Assembly: GCA_013002465.1 (NCBI GenBank)
Contig: JABDJO010000055.1
Span: 1 to 43,114 of the forward strand
Length of the DNA: 43,114 nucleotides
DNA from: Silicimonas sp.
GTDB taxonomy: Bacteria; Pseudomonadota; Alphaproteobacteria; Rhodobacterales; Rhodobacteraceae
Reading direction: 5' to 3'
The position numbers and the translations under genes are program-made. How positions within the stretch are numbered: position 1 is the stretch's first letter; each line of letters starts with the position of its first letter. Below the pieces are notes generated by a model. That model was not told the DNA's origin. It saw nothing but the letters and a program-made list of their open reading frames with translations, and ran no database searches. Shown here piece after piece: positions 1 to 9,616 of this stretch.

Positions 1-73
1 GATAGTTTTACAACGGGTTCGCGTGATCCAGGTCACTGGAGCCTTGAATTCCCGCGCTGCCCGACGCTAGGCG

Positions 74-1231
74 TCAGACCTCGAACACCACCACAGATTG
101 TCCCTTGACCCTGAGCGCGAGTTCTCCGTCGCACAATCGTAATGCGTCTTCTCCAAATGCCTGGCGTCGCCAGCCTTTCAAGGCGTGGCCTTCGCGCAGA
201 CCGGCGGCAATTTCGTCAAGTTCCGACGCTGTCGCGATCAATTTCTGGGCGACTCCAAGTTCTTCCGACTTGGCTTTCAAAAGCACCCGCAAAAGGTCTG
301 CAAGTGCTGGATTGACCTGCAGCTTGTCTCGCGTGCGGTCGGGTTTGGGGTAATCCTCCGGTGGCGCGTTCACCCCGGCTGCAACCGCGGCAATGATACC
401 ATCGGCAATGTCGCCGCGCCGGGCTTCGCGCAGCAAAAGGCGCGACCGGCCAAGGTCTTTGACGGATTTCGGTTTGGTCGAGGCCAGTTCCAGCAGCGCA
501 TCATCCTTGATGACGCGGTTCCTTGGCACATTCTTTGTCCGGGCATAGGTTTCGCGAAAGCGCGCAAGTTCACGCACGATGGCCAGGAACTTGCCGGAAT
601 TGGTCCGGGTCTTCACACGTTTCCAGGCATCTTCGGGTTCAATGACGTAAGTGCCCGGATCGGTGAGCGTCGCGAGCTCTTCCTCAACCCAGGGTCGACG
701 CCCGGACTTGTCGAGTTCCCCCGACAGGTATTTGTAAATCTCGCGCAAATGCGTGACGTCGGCCAGCGCATAGGTCTGTTGCGCATCCGTCAGGGGCCGC
801 CGGGACCAATCCGTAAAGCGCGAGGACTTGTCCAACTGGGCCTTGGCGATCCTGCGCACAAGCGTTTCATATCCAACCTGTTCGCCAAAACCCGCCACCA
901 TTGCGGCAACCTGGGTGTCGAACAATGGTTTGGGGATGACGCCGCCTTCGACATAAAAAATCTCAAGGTCCTGGCGCGCGGCGTGGAACACTTTGACGAC
1001 ATTTTCGTTCCTGAACAAAGCGTAGAGCGGATCCAGCGACAGGCCCTTGGCCAAGGGATCAACCAGAACGGCATCGCTTTCGTCGTCACCGGGAACCGCA
1101 AGCTGCACGAGGCAAAGCTTGGAATAGTATGTCCGTTCGCGCAGAAACTCGGTATCGACCGTCACATAGGGCGCTTTGGCAGCCTTATCGCAGAACGCCG
1201 ACAGCCCCTCGGTCGAGGTAATCGTTATCAT
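74..1231 (-). CDS. rnd: Ribonuclease D
   Basis: A cytoplasmic 3'-5' exoribonuclease that trims tRNA precursors and other structured RNAs. The 385-residue protein has the DEDDy exonuclease fold: D26 and E28 in VDTEFL, D88 in HAARQDLE, and Y154/D158 in YALADVTHL. An HRDC-type RNA-binding domain follows from about residue 205 to 285, and the length is usual for the family. The ATG at 1231 is used because the first catalytic motif lies only 25 residues in. It lies 21 bp downstream of purN on the same strand and may be read through from purM-purN. The ribosome binding site is weak. The 73 bases after the stop hold only a short 5-bp inverted repeat (GACGC/GCGTC) near 64-76 and no convincing terminator. 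The family call is very sure; the exact RNA substrates are inferred from the family. Confidence 0.95.
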   Translation of the reverse strand: MITITSTEGLSAFCDKAAKAPYVTVDTEFLRERTYYSKLCLVQLAVPGDDESDAVLVDPLAKGLSLDPLYALFRNENVVKVFHAARQDLEIFYVEGGVIPKPLFDTQVAAMVAGFGEQVGYETLVRRIAKAQLDKSSRFTDWSRRPLTDAQQTYALADVTHLREIYKYLSGELDKSGRRPWVEEELATLTDPGTYVIEPEDAWKRVKTRTNSGKFLAIVRELARFRETYARTKNVPRNRVIKDDALLELASTKPKSVKDLGRSRLLLREARRGDIADGIIAAVAAGVNAPPEDYPKPDRTRDKLQVNPALADLLRVLLKAKSEELGVAQKLIATASELDEIAAGLREGHALKGWRRQAFGEDALRLCDGELALRVKGQSVVVFEV

Positions 1232-1252
1232 CCGTGAAACATTGCCTTTTCG

Positions 1253-1882
1253 TTAGTCTCCAAGTTCGGCGTTGATAGGCGTTTCTCCCGGTGCGGGCAA
1301 GTGAACAAGCGATTCACTGCCAGACGCAAAGGCGCGCAGAACAGCCGGATACAAAAGGTGTTCCTGTTCCAGAACGCGCGCCGCCAAGCTTGCGCGGGTA
1401 TCGTCTGGGTAAATGGGAACGCGGGCCTGGCCCAGGATTGGGCCTGCATCCAGATCGGCCGTTACTTGATGCACCGTGCATCCCGCTTCGCGGTCACCGG
1501 CTTCGATGGCGCGGGCATGGGTGTTCAGCCCGGGGTATTTTGGCAAGAGCGACGGGTGGATGTTCAGGATCCGCCCGGCCCATCTGTCGATGAATTGGCT
1601 AGTCAGTATACGCATGAACCCCGCAAGGCAGATGATATCGAGGCTGTGGGCCTGAAGAACGTCGTTCAGGCGCGATTCAAAGCCAGCACGGTCTCCCCTG
1701 AACTGGCGATGGTCCAGTATTGCAGTTTCAATTCCCAGGTCAGCAGCTTTTTCAAGGCCCCCTGCCCCCGGTTCGTTCGAAACCACCAGAACCGGACGCG
1801 CAGGATGATCACCGGTCATATCCCGGGCCAGAGCCGCCATGTTCGAGCCCGAGCCCGAAATCAGGATGGCCACACGCTTCAT
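1253..1882 (-). CDS. purN: Phosphoribosylglycinamide formyltransferase (GART)
   Basis: Transfers a formyl group from 10-formyl-THF to glycinamide ribonucleotide, the third step of de novo purine synthesis. The 209-residue protein starts with the phosphate-binding loop ISGSGSNM. It carries the catalytic Asn and His in [14 protein letters not shown] and the catalytic Asp in the [12 protein letters not shown] segment, the standard formyltransferase signature. The ATG at 1882 overlaps the purM stop by 4 bp, so the two are translationally coupled, as in many alphaproteobacteria. Nothing in it looks unusual. Confidence 0.97.
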   Translation of the reverse strand: MKRVAILISGSGSNMAALARDMTGDHPARPVLVVSNEPGAGGLEKAADLGIETAILDHRQFRGDRAGFESRLNDVLQAHSLDIICLAGFMRILTSQFIDRWAGRILNIHPSLLPKYPGLNTHARAIEAGDREAGCTVHQVTADLDAGPILGQARVPIYPDDTRASLAARVLEQEHLLYPAVLRAFASGSESLVHLPAPGETPINAELGD

Positions 1883-2919
1883 CCGAGGTTCCCGAAATAG
1901 GTGACACCGTCACCGACGACGACTTGCCCCAGACCAATCACCGTTTCACCGGCCTTTTGAAGTCGCGCAATCTGATCCGGCGCCCGGTCTTGATCGACAA
2001 CCAGAACCATCCCGACCCCGGCATTGAAGGTTTTCAGGAGTTCGCCGGTTTCGATCCCGCCTTCCCGCACCAACCAGCGAAACACTGGCGGAAGCGTCCA
2101 GCTTTCCAGGTCGATGGATGCGCCAAGACCGTCGGGCAGAACCCTTGGAAGATTCTCGGTCAGCCCGCCGCCGGTAATGTGCGCCAACCCATGAACGCCA
2201 CCCGCCCGGATGGCTTCCAAGGCAGGTTTCACATAGAGCCGTGTCGGAGCAAGCAATGCGTCGCCCAATGTGCCGTCGCCCCAGGGGCACGGTGCGGTCC
2301 AGTCAAGACCGGAAACCTCGACGATCTTGCGGACCAGGGAATAGCCGTTCGAATGCACGCCGTCACTGACAAGGCCGATCAGCATATCCCCCTCGACGAC
2401 GCCCTCGGGCAAGGTCCGGCCACGCTCCATCGCGCCGACCGAGAACCCGGCCAGATCGAAATCTTTACCGGCGTACATACCCGGCATCTCGGCGGTTTCC
2501 CCACCAATCAGCGCACAGCCTGAAAGCGCGCACCCCCGTGCGATGCCTTCGATGACCGCTGTGGCCTGGTCGAGATCCAGCTTGCCAGTCGCAAAATAAT
2601 CAAGGAAAAACAACGGCTCGGCACCCTGACACACCAGGTCGTTCACGCACATGGCCACCAGATCGACGCCAACGTCATCGACGATGCCGGTTTCGATGGC
2701 GATTTTCAGCTTCGTGCCGACACCATCGGTCGCGGCCACAAGAACGGGATCGTCATAGCCAGCGGCCTTCAGATCAAACAAGGCACCGAACCCACCAAGA
2801 CCTGCCATCGTGCCAGGCCGGTCGGTCTTTTTGGCGGCCGGTTTGATCCGTTCAATCAGGGCGTTTCCCGCGTCGATATCCACGCCAGAATCCGCGTAGG
2901 TCAGACCGTTCTTGCTCAT
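1879..2919 (-). CDS. purM: Phosphoribosylformylglycinamidine cyclo-ligase (AIR synthetase)
   Basis: ATP-dependent ring closure of FGAM to aminoimidazole ribonucleotide in purine synthesis. The 346-residue protein begins [18 protein letters not shown]. It has the family motifs [44 protein letters not shown] and the glycine-rich [12 protein letters not shown]. The frame is open further upstream, to 3162, but those residues are low-complexity and antisense to the nuclease gene. The ATG at 2919 gives the normal N-terminus, so it is preferred. It is the first gene of purM-purN(-rnd), divergent from the nuclease gene across about 130 bp that hold an inverted repeat. Confidence 0.96.
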   Translation of the reverse strand: MSKNGLTYADSGVDIDAGNALIERIKPAAKKTDRPGTMAGLGGFGALFDLKAAGYDDPVLVAATDGVGTKLKIAIETGIVDDVGVDLVAMCVNDLVCQGAEPLFFLDYFATGKLDLDQATAVIEGIARGCALSGCALIGGETAEMPGMYAGKDFDLAGFSVGAMERGRTLPEGVVEGDMLIGLVSDGVHSNGYSLVRKIVEVSGLDWTAPCPWGDGTLGDALLAPTRLYVKPALEAIRAGGVHGLAHITGGGLTENLPRVLPDGLGASIDLESWTLPPVFRWLVREGGIETGELLKTFNAGVGMVLVVDQDRAPDQIARLQKAGETVIGLGQVVVGDGVTYFGNLG

Positions 2920-3012
2920 GTTCTTGCCCTCGTGCCCGGTTTGGCGCCGAGGTAGCGGATACCTGTGCGAGAGTCCATTGATCCACGGGATTTGTGCGGC
3001 AGGCTTTGGGTT

Positions 3013-3028
3013 GTTAACCTTGGTTAAC
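3013..3028. promoter_or_regulatory. Inverted repeat GTTAACC-TT-GGTTAAC between purM and the nuclease gene
   Basis: Two 7-bp arms (GTTAACC and GGTTAAC) flank a 2-bp centre in the divergent intergenic region. The paired TTAA elements are spaced by 6 bp. The alphaproteobacterial CtrA box has TTAA-N7-TTAA, so this is near but not equal to that motif. It could be an operator for purM, the nuclease gene or both. The function is inferred from position and symmetry only. Confidence 0.35.
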
Positions 3029-3049
3029 TGCCCTTGTGAAAGATGACCC

Positions 3050-3697
3050 GTGCGCCCGTTTCCCTTCGCCGCCCTCCTTCTTGCCTTTGCCCTGCTCCCC
3101 GCGTTCGCCTTTGGCGGCCCGCGTGTGGTGGACGGCGACACGCTGGAACTGAATGGCACCATCTATCGGCTGAACGGGATCGACGCGCCGGAGCATGGCC
3201 AGACCTGCGGCGACTGGGCCTGTGGCGTGGCGGCGACAAGTGCCCTGGCCGAGATGGTGAAAGGCCGTGACGTCACTTGCGACCCGATTTCCGAGGATGG
3301 CTATGGCCGGATCATCGCGACTTGCTTTGTCGAGGGGCGCGATATCGGGGCCGAAATGATCGACAAAGGACTTGCCTGGGCCTTCGTCAGGTACTCCGAC
3401 GTCTATGTGCCCGAGGAGTTGGTCAGCAAGGAAAAGGCGGCCGGTGTTTTCACCGACCGGTTCCAACCGCCTTGGGAATATCGCGCACAGCAGTGGAAAC
3501 GCGCCGAGGCGCAAGAGCAGGAAGCTCCTCTCGGTTGCCCGATCAAGGGGAACATCTCGCGAAATGGACGCATCTACCACGCGCCCTGGTCACCCTGGTA
3601 CGGTCGAACGCATATCAACGAACGCAAGGGCGAACGCTGGTTCTGCTCGGAAGCCGAGGCTTTGGCGGCAGGATGGCGTGCGCCCTATTGGAACTGA
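3050..3697 (+). CDS. Exported SNase-like (thermonuclease family) protein with C-terminal sunset-type domain
   Basis: Probable secreted or periplasmic nuclease of the staphylococcal nuclease superfamily. The 215-residue precursor begins with a signal peptide, a hydrophobic run at residues 5-20 ending AFAFG. An SNase-like domain follows, with the catalytic triad visible as R40 ([12 protein letters not shown]), E48 and R87 ([10 protein letters not shown]). Residues about 163-215 ([15 protein letters not shown] through [13 protein letters not shown]) form the short Cys-containing module often annotated as a sunset domain at the end of such nucleases. Translation must start at the GTG at 3050, because the nearby ATG at 3043 is in another frame. 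It is divergent from purM and followed by a tRNA. The fold is confident; substrate and biological role are unknown. Confidence 0.85.
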   Translation: MRPFPFAALLLAFALLPAFAFGGPRVVDGDTLELNGTIYRLNGIDAPEHGQTCGDWACGVAATSALAEMVKGRDVTCDPISEDGYGRIIATCFVEGRDIGAEMIDKGLAWAFVRYSDVYVPEELVSKEKAAGVFTDRFQPPWEYRAQQWKRAEAQEQEAPLGCPIKGNISRNGRIYHAPWSPWYGRTHINERKGERWFCSEAEALAAGWRAPYWN

Positions 3698-3746
3698 CCC
3701 CGGCGCTTGACCGGACGCGCGAGTCTGCTAAGCCGTCCCTCAGGTC

Positions 3747-3823
3747 GGGCCTGTAGCTCAATTGGTTAGAGCAGAGCGCTCATAACGCTTTGGTTGGGGG
3801 TTCGAGTCCCTCCGGGCCTACCA
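3747..3823 (+). tRNA. tRNA with CAT anticodon (elongator Met or Ile2)
   Basis: A complete 77-nt tRNA with encoded CCA. The acceptor strands GGGCCTG and CGGGCCT pair with G-U wobbles at 1-72 and 6-67. The D-arm begins TAGCTC. The anticodon stem GAGCG/CGCTT carries loop CTCATAA, giving anticodon CAT. The T-arm contains GTTCGAG and the discriminator base is A. It is not the initiator type, since it lacks the three G-C pairs of that anticodon stem. Whether it is elongator tRNA-Met or the lysidine-modified tRNA-Ile2 cannot be settled by eye; this needs a tRNAscan/TFAM-type classification. Confidence 0.95.
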
Positions 3824-3938
3824 GACCTGTGATTTAGCCTTCCCCACGAAATCGGGCGTTAACCTTTGGGTCGTGTTGCGCCATGCTTGGGGCAACTTGC
3901 GCCGACCTTCGGTTCGGCAATTCGAAAAAGGACGTAAC

Positions 3939-4820
3939 ATGACCAAACCAACCATCGGATTTATTGGCGTCGGCCTCATGGGCCACGGCATGGCCAAGAA
4001 CATCGTCGAGGCGGGCTATCCCTTGCGCGTTATGGCGCACCGGAAACGCGATGCCATCGACGATCTGATCGGGCGGGGAGCGGTCGAGGTTTCGGACTTG
4101 AAGGAAATGGCAGAGCAATCTGATATCATTCATCTTTGCGTCACCGGCAGCCCCGAAGTCGAAGCGAATGTTCGCGCGCTTTTGCCGTCACTAAAGGCCG
4201 GGTCTGTGATTGTCGATTGCTCGACCTCGGATCCGGTCAGCACATTGAAACTGGCCGAGGAGGCCGCCGCGGCGGGGGTGCATTTCGCTGACGCGCCACT
4301 TTCGCGCACCCCGACCGAGGCCTGGGCTGGCACGCTGGATGCCATGGTCGGGGCCGAGCCCGAGGTCTTTGATCGCATCAAGCCGGTGATTGAAACCTGG
4401 GCCGGTGTCATCGTCCATCTGGGCGACGTGGGCCTTGGCCACAAGATGAAGCTGATCAACAACTTTATCTCGACCGGCTACGCCGCGATCTATTCGGAAG
4501 CTTTGGCGATTGCGCGAAAATCCGGAATTTCGCCAGAGCAGTTGGACAGCGTGATCCGGCCTGGGCGAATGTCGAACGGGTTTTATGAAACCTTCATGAA
4601 ATGGACCCTGGACAAGGATGAAAACGCCCACAAGTTCACCATCACGAATGCCCATAAGGACATGCGCTATCTGTCTAATCTGGCGCTTTCGGTCGGTGCC
4701 GTGAACCCCTTGCAATCGCTGATCAAGAACAACTTCGCAGCCATGGAGGCGGTTGGCCTTGGGGATACCTATCTGCCGAAATTGGCAGATTTCATCGCGG
4801 CTCAGAACGGATTGGACTAG
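3939..4820 (+). CDS. NAD(P)-dependent beta-hydroxyacid dehydrogenase (3-hydroxyisobutyrate dehydrogenase family)
   Basis: Soluble oxidoreductase of the 6-phosphogluconate dehydrogenase / 3-hydroxyisobutyrate dehydrogenase superfamily. Its 293 residues open with the Rossmann motif GFIGVGLMGHGMAKN (residues 7-21). The catalytic lysine is K171 in GLGHKMKLINN, followed by N175. The substrate loop reads DAPLSRTPTEAWAG, whereas classical 3-hydroxyisobutyrate dehydrogenases have DAPVSGG, so the natural substrate probably differs from 3-hydroxyisobutyrate. The ATG at 3939 follows AAAAGGA at good spacing and starts at the Rossmann strand; the 22 upstream residues of the open frame are not protein-like. 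It appears to be a single-gene transcription unit. Family sure, substrate unknown. Confidence 0.85.
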   Translation: MTKPTIGFIGVGLMGHGMAKNIVEAGYPLRVMAHRKRDAIDDLIGRGAVEVSDLKEMAEQSDIIHLCVTGSPEVEANVRALLPSLKAGSVIVDCSTSDPVSTLKLAEEAAAAGVHFADAPLSRTPTEAWAGTLDAMVGAEPEVFDRIKPVIETWAGVIVHLGDVGLGHKMKLINNFISTGYAAIYSEALAIARKSGISPEQLDSVIRPGRMSNGFYETFMKWTLDKDENAHKFTITNAHKDMRYLSNLALSVGAVNPLQSLIKNNFAAMEAVGLGDTYLPKLADFIAAQNGLD

Positions 4821-5103
4821 GGGCGTTGCGTCGGGTGTGTGGCACTTTCCGCTTTGGCGTTGATCAAAACTGCGCTTGTTAATTGCACCAGGGTCGGATC
4901 CTCTTCGACTTGGCCATAGGGACTTCGGGCATTTCGAAGCCAGTCCCGGATCACATCATCGGTGAGCCTCCTTTCAGTTGCATCGAGGAAACCACCGCGG
5001 TCCACGGCAGATTGAAGATGTTGGCACACCGAAGACCCCGCCGACGTTGCCCAGATCCCGGGCGTGTGCGAATTTGAGAGACGACGCAGGAAAGGACGTT
5101 GCA
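4821..5103. other. Intergenic stretch with no convincing gene
   Basis: This 283-bp gap separates the dehydrogenase from the acyl-CoA synthetase. The minus strand is open from 4817 to 5146, but that frame runs into the synthetase gene and its product is not recognisable. A strong minus-strand Shine-Dalgarno (AAAGGAGG, 4967-4974) sits 7 nt before an ATG at 4957-4959 that is followed at once by ATG and TGA, a two-codon reading frame. This may be a relic of a decayed gene. No clear terminator is seen. Confidence 0.4.
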
Positions 5104-6738
5104 TTGAGCGATCTGGCGCATGTGGTCGGTTCAACGGACCAACCATTGATCACCATGACCATCGGAGCTTGTTTCGATCAGGTTTGCGACAGCCACCCCG
5201 ACACATTGGCGCTGATTTCCTGCCAACAAGGCCGGCGCCTGACCTATGCACAGCTTCGAACGCGGGTGGATGCTCTTGCCTGTGGTTTCCGCCGTCTGGG
5301 TCTGGTCAAAGGTGACCGGGTCGGCATCTGGGCCCCGAACTGCGAAGAATGGGTGCTGACCCAGTATGCGACCGCCAAGCTTGGTCTGATCCTGGTCAAC
5401 GTCAACCCGGCCTATCGGACATCCGAGGTCGAGTATGCGCTTAATCTGGTAGGTTGCCGCGCCATTGTGCTCGCGCCAATGTTCAAGACCAGCAACTATG
5501 TCGAGATGGTTCAAGACCTGATGCCGGAACGCCTGCCGGACCTGGAATTCGTCATCCAGATCGGCACCGAAGCCGCACCAGGGTTCATCGCATTCGAGGA
5601 CCTGATCACGTCGCCCAAGACTGGGGAACTCAACGAACTACAAAGGATTTCCGCCGAACTCAGCCCAGACGACCCAATCAACATCCAGTTCACGTCCGGC
5701 ACAACGGGTGCCCCCAAGGGCGCCACGCTGACGCACCTTAACATACTGAACAACGGGTATTTTGTCTGCGAGGCCATCGAGTTGAAAGCTGGCGAGGCGC
5801 TGTGCATTCCGATCCCGCTTTATCACTGTTTTGGCATGGTGATGGGGGTTCTTGGATGCCTCACGCATCAAGCCACCGTGGTCCTGCCGTCAGATGCCTT
5901 TGAACCCGGTGCCGTGCTGAAGGCGCTGGACGACGAGGCCTGTGTCGGGGTTTACAGTGTGCCGACCATGTTCATCGCCATGCTGGATCATGACAGGCTG
6001 GCCTCGGCCAATCTTTCCGCCTTACGCACAGGCATCATGGCCGGAAGCCCCTGCCCGACCGAAGTGATGAAGCGTGTGATCAACGACCTGGGCTGCAAGG
6101 GCGTGACCATCGCCTATGGGATGACCGAAACCTCTCCGGTGTCGCTACAGTCGGCCCTCGATGATCCGATCGAAAAACGCGTGTCGACCGTTGGCCGCAT
6201 TCAGCCCCATGTCGAGGTCAAGTTGATCGACGACAAAGGTCAGATCGTGCCAAGGGGCGAAACCGGCGAGATCTGCACCCGGGGGTATCTTGTCATGCAG
6301 GGATATTGGTCGGACGAGGCACGCACCAGCGAAGCCATTGATGCCGAAGGTTTCATGCATACCGGCGATCTTGGTGTGATGGATAAGGCGGGCTATGTCG
6401 CGATCACGGGTCGGTCAAAGGACATGGTGATCCGTGGCGGTGAAAACATCTCGCCCCGCGAGGTCGAAGAGTTCCTCTACCGGCACCCGGGCATCCGTGA
6501 CGTGCAGGTCGTGGGCGTTCCTGATCCGAAGTTCGGCGAAGAATTGTGCGCCTGTGTTATCGCAAAATCCGATACGCTTGGCGAAGACGATGTGCGCGAC
6601 TTCTGCAAGGGCGAGATCGCGCATTACAAGGTGCCGCGCTACGTCGCGTTTTTCGATGAGTTTCCGCTGACGGTCACCGGCAAGGTGCAGAAATTCATCC
6701 TGCGCGATCAGGTCAGGAAAATGTTCGACCTCGACTGA
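5104..6738 (+). CDS. AMP-binding acyl-CoA synthetase (ACSF2-like)
   Basis: Activates a carboxylic acid to its CoA thioester through an acyl-adenylate. The 544 residues show the ANL superfamily signatures: P-loop [28 protein letters not shown], the hinge region [26 protein letters not shown], and the C-terminal catalytic lysine in [13 protein letters not shown]. The start is taken as TTG at 5104, because AGGAAAGGA lies about 8 nt upstream and the N-terminus ([25 protein letters not shown]) resembles those of related synthetases. ATG at 5155 would cut into the conserved part. It converges on the leucine-degradation operon with only 12 bp between stops, suggesting a role in activating isovalerate or a related branched or medium-chain acid. 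That substrate is an inference from context. Confidence 0.85.
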   Translation: MSDLAHVVGSTDQPLITMTIGACFDQVCDSHPDTLALISCQQGRRLTYAQLRTRVDALACGFRRLGLVKGDRVGIWAPNCEEWVLTQYATAKLGLILVNVNPAYRTSEVEYALNLVGCRAIVLAPMFKTSNYVEMVQDLMPERLPDLEFVIQIGTEAAPGFIAFEDLITSPKTGELNELQRISAELSPDDPINIQFTSGTTGAPKGATLTHLNILNNGYFVCEAIELKAGEALCIPIPLYHCFGMVMGVLGCLTHQATVVLPSDAFEPGAVLKALDDEACVGVYSVPTMFIAMLDHDRLASANLSALRTGIMAGSPCPTEVMKRVINDLGCKGVTIAYGMTETSPVSLQSALDDPIEKRVSTVGRIQPHVEVKLIDDKGQIVPRGETGEICTRGYLVMQGYWSDEARTSEAIDAEGFMHTGDLGVMDKAGYVAITGRSKDMVIRGGENISPREVEEFLYRHPGIRDVQVVGVPDPKFGEELCACVIAKSDTLGEDDVRDFCKGEIAHYKVPRYVAFFDEFPLTVTGKVQKFILRDQVRKMFDLD

Positions 6739-6750
6739 GCCAATCTTCGG

Positions 6751-7956
6751 TTACGCCACGCTTTCAAGCGCCACCGCCGTCGCCTCGCCACCGCCGATGC
6801 AGATCGAGGCGACACCCCGGCGGGCGCCCCGCTCCTTCATTGCCCCCAGAAGCGTCACCAGGATGCGCGCGCCCGAAGCTCCGATCGGGTGACCAAGGGC
6901 CACCGCGCCGCCATGTACATTCAACCGGTCGCGGTCAATCCCAAGTTCGCGCATCGAAGCCATGGCGACGCAGGCAAAAGCCTCGTTGATTTCAAACAGA
7001 TCCACATCATCGACGCCCCAGCCGATCTTTTCGAACAGCGCCTTTTTGGCAAAGACCGGCGCGGTCGTGAACCAGCCGGGTTCTCCGGCATAGGCCGCGT
7101 GGCCCACGATGCGCGCCAATGGGGTCAGCCCGAGGGCCTCGGCAATCGATGCGCGTGCCACGACAAGGGCCGCCGCGCCATCATTGATCGACGAAGACGA
7201 CGCCGCCGTGATCGTCCCATCCTTCTTGAAGGCCGCCCGAAGCCCCGGGATGCGGTCGGGGTCAATGCGTTCGGGTCCTTCGTCCTTTGCAACGATAACC
7301 TCGCCCTTGCGCGTGCTCACCGTGACCGGAGCAACTTCCCAATCGAAACCGCCTTCGTCTGCCGCACGTTTCGCGCGGGTTACGCTTTCGATGGCATAGG
7401 CATCCTGATCTTCGCGTGTGAACTGGTATTTCTCGGCGCAGTCCTCTCCAAAAGTCCCCATCGAACGGCGCTGACCATTGGGCGCGACATCATAGGCGTC
7501 TTCAAGACCATCCAGCATCATGTGATCCAGCATGCGCGAGTGCCCGATCCGGGCCCCGCTTCGCCCGTCCGGCAAAAGGTAAGGTGCGCCCGTCATGCTT
7601 TCCATGCCACCGGCGATGGCGGTGTCGACCGACCCCGAGGTGATCGCATCATGGGCCTGGATCACGGATTTCATGCCCGATCCGCAGACCTTCGAGACCG
7701 TCGTGCATGGCACCGAAGTCGGAACGCCCGCTGCAAGGGCCGCCTGGCGCGCCGGTGCCTGCCCAAGGCCGGCGGGCAAGACGTTGCCCATCAAAACCTC
7801 GCCGAGATCACCGGCAGACAGACCGGCGTCTTCCAGTGCAGCACGGATCGCCACTGCGCCAAGTTCGGTCGCCGCCACATTTGAAAACGCGCCTTGAAAC
7901 GCGCCCAGTGGCGTTCGCGCAGCGCCGCAGATCATTACGGGATCGCTTGATGTCAT
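6751..7956 (-). CDS. Acetyl-CoA C-acyltransferase (thiolase)
   Basis: Thiolase of about 401 residues that would cleave acetoacetyl-CoA, a product of leucine breakdown, to acetyl-CoA, or act in the reverse direction. Nucleophile C91 lies in TTVSKVCGSGMKS. The NEAFA motif, the GGAVALGHPIGASGARI histidine motif and the second catalytic Cys in CIGGGEATA are all present. ATG at 7956 is chosen over the GTG at 7965 because the GAGGAG ribosome site is 8 nt before the ATG but abuts the GTG. It is the last gene of the mcc/liu operon, starting 5 bp after the hydratase stop. Whether acetoacetyl-CoA or a longer 3-ketoacyl-CoA is the main substrate cannot be told from sequence. Confidence 0.9.
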   Translation of the reverse strand: MTSSDPVMICGAARTPLGAFQGAFSNVAATELGAVAIRAALEDAGLSAGDLGEVLMGNVLPAGLGQAPARQAALAAGVPTSVPCTTVSKVCGSGMKSVIQAHDAITSGSVDTAIAGGMESMTGAPYLLPDGRSGARIGHSRMLDHMMLDGLEDAYDVAPNGQRRSMGTFGEDCAEKYQFTREDQDAYAIESVTRAKRAADEGGFDWEVAPVTVSTRKGEVIVAKDEGPERIDPDRIPGLRAAFKKDGTITAASSSSINDGAAALVVARASIAEALGLTPLARIVGHAAYAGEPGWFTTAPVFAKKALFEKIGWGVDDVDLFEINEAFACVAMASMRELGIDRDRLNVHGGAVALGHPIGASGARILVTLLGAMKERGARRGVASICIGGGEATAVALESVA

Positions 7957-7961
7957 TGACC

Positions 7962-8762
7962 TCACTCCTCTTTTTCGGCCAGCCAGCGGGGTTTGCGCTT
8001 TTCCAGAAAGGCCGCGATGCCTTCGCGCGCATCGTCAGTTTCCCATGCATCGGCCAGTTGTTCGATGGTGGCGTTAATCACGTGTTCGTCAATCCGGGCA
8101 CCAAGCGAGCGCGCAAGACTTTTGGCGCGCCCGACCGCACCCTTGGGCAGGGCCAGAAACGGCGCCACTTCCGCTTCGACCGCGCTGTCAAGATCGACCG
8201 CCGCCACGGATCGCGCCACCAGGCCAAGCCGGTGCGCCTCTTCGCCCCGAAACAGGCGAGCGTTCATGAACAACACCCTGGCCGCGGCTTCACCGATCCG
8301 GGCGACGACATAAGGCGATATCGTGGCCGGGATGATGCCAAGGCGCGTTTCGGTGAAACCAAAGCGGCAATCCTCGGCGGTAATCGCCACGTCGCACACC
8401 GAAATCAGCCCCATGCCACCCCCCATGGCGACCCCTTCGACGCGTCCGATCAAGGGTACCGGCATGTCGTTCAAAGCCCGCAACATGAGCGCCAAGCGCC
8501 GCGCTTCGGCCATGCGACCGGCGCGGTCGGCATCTATCTGCGCCTGCATCCACCTCAGGTCCGCACCGGCGCAAAACGTGCCCTCTGCACCGGAAAGTAC
8601 CACCACGCGAATATCCTCGCGCCCGCCAGCCGCTTCGGCAAAAGCGCGCAATTCGTCCATCATGGCTGCCGACATGGCATTCTTGCGCGAAGGCCGGTTC
8701 AGGGTCAGCCAGGCCACCCCGTCCGCATCGACCCTTAGCGCCAATGTCTGAAGGTCGGTCAT
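7962..8762 (-). CDS. liuC: Enoyl-CoA hydratase family, probable methylglutaconyl-CoA hydratase
   Basis: Crotonase-fold protein of 266 residues. By position it is the 3-methylglutaconyl-CoA hydratase of leucine degradation, forming HMG-CoA from the product of methylcrotonyl-CoA carboxylase. The two oxyanion-hole segments are visible: LSGAEGTFCAGADLRWM around residues 54-70 and GRVEGVAMGGGMGLISVCDVAI around 103-124. The ATG at 8762 overlaps the HMG-CoA lyase stop by 4 bp. The crotonase fold is certain; the specific substrate is inferred from its neighbours (lyase and carboxylase subunits). Confidence 0.88.
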   Translation of the reverse strand: MTDLQTLALRVDADGVAWLTLNRPSRKNAMSAAMMDELRAFAEAAGGREDIRVVVLSGAEGTFCAGADLRWMQAQIDADRAGRMAEARRLALMLRALNDMPVPLIGRVEGVAMGGGMGLISVCDVAITAEDCRFGFTETRLGIIPATISPYVVARIGEAAARVLFMNARLFRGEEAHRLGLVARSVAAVDLDSAVEAEVAPFLALPKGAVGRAKSLARSLGARIDEHVINATIEQLADAWETDDAREGIAAFLEKRKPRWLAEKEE

Positions 8763-9616
8763 GGTGTGTTCCTCAATCCTTTGGCAAAGACAGCCGCTTC
8801 CGCCAAAGCCGTCCGGTCGATCCCGGTTTCAAAGCCTTCGGCGGCCAGCATATCGACAACGGCTTCGGTTGCCACGTTCCCAGGCGCGCCCGGCGCATAG
8901 GGGCATCCCCCCAATCCACCGGCGGAACTGTCAAAGACCCGCATCCTGCGTTCCAGGGACACCCGAATGTTGTCCAGCGCCCGGTGGCCGGTGTCGTGAT
9001 AATGACCGGCCAAAAGGTCAACGGGCACCGCATCAAGAACCGCATCCAGCATCCGGTTCATGGTGTCGGGTGTGCCCTGCCCGATGGTGTCGCCCAGGGA
9101 TACTTCGTAACAGCCAAGCTTGATCAGGGCCGTCGCGACGTCTGCGACCGCCATCGGAGCAATGGCGCCTTCGTAAGGACAGGCGATTGCGCAAGAGACA
9201 TACCCGCGCACCGGGACCCCTTCGGCGATTGCGGTTTCCACGACAGGGGAAAATCGTTCCAGGCTTTCGGCGATCGAACAGTTGATGTTCTTCTGGCTGA
9301 AGCTTTCCGAAGCCGACCCGAACACCGCAACCTCGTCCGCCCCCGCCGCCAGTGCCCGCTGCAATCCGGTCATGTTCGGCGTCAGTGCCGTATAGCGAGT
9401 GCCTGTCCGGTGGGCGATCCCCGCCATCACCTCGGCGCTGTCGGCCATTTGCGGCACCCATTTCGGGGACACGAAACTTGCAACTTCAATCTTCTGCAAA
9501 CCGGCCCTGCTCAGAAGGTCGACCAGGCGGATTTTCTGCTCTGTCGCAATCGCGGCAGGTTCGTTCTGCAACCCGTCGCGTGGGGCCATTTCGAAGATGA
9601 GAACGTCATCGCTCAC
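8759..9616 (-). CDS. liuE: Hydroxymethylglutaryl-CoA lyase
   Basis: Cleaves 3-hydroxy-3-methylglutaryl-CoA to acetoacetate and acetyl-CoA, the last dedicated step of leucine degradation. The 285-residue TIM-barrel protein has the metal/substrate motif RDGLQNE near the N-terminus and the metal-binding GHYHDTGHRA. The HMG-CoA lyase signature GGLGGCPYAPGAPGNVATE includes the catalytic Cys. Start and stop each overlap the adjacent genes by 4 bp (mccA before, hydratase after), so the chain is translationally coupled. Complete and typical. Confidence 0.95.
   Translation of the reverse strand: MSDDVLIFEMAPRDGLQNEPAAIATEQKIRLVDLLSRAGLQKIEVASFVSPKWVPQMADSAEVMAGIAHRTGTRYTALTPNMTGLQRALAAGADEVAVFGSASESFSQKNINCSIAESLERFSPVVETAIAEGVPVRGYVSCAIACPYEGAIAPMAVADVATALIKLGCYEVSLGDTIGQGTPDTMNRMLDAVLDAVPVDLLAGHYHDTGHRALDNIRVSLERRMRVFDSSAGGLGGCPYAPGAPGNVATEAVVDMLAAEGFETGIDRTALAEAAVFAKGLRNTP

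Noticed and set aside
185-1237. 350-codon plus-strand frame antisense to rnd
   Set aside because: Mirror frame of a high-G+C gene; the minus strand has full RNase D motifs.
4817-5146. Minus-strand open frame of 109 codons
   Set aside because: Overlaps the acyl-CoA synthetase start, has no recognisable protein features, and its best ribosome site serves a frame that stops after two codons.
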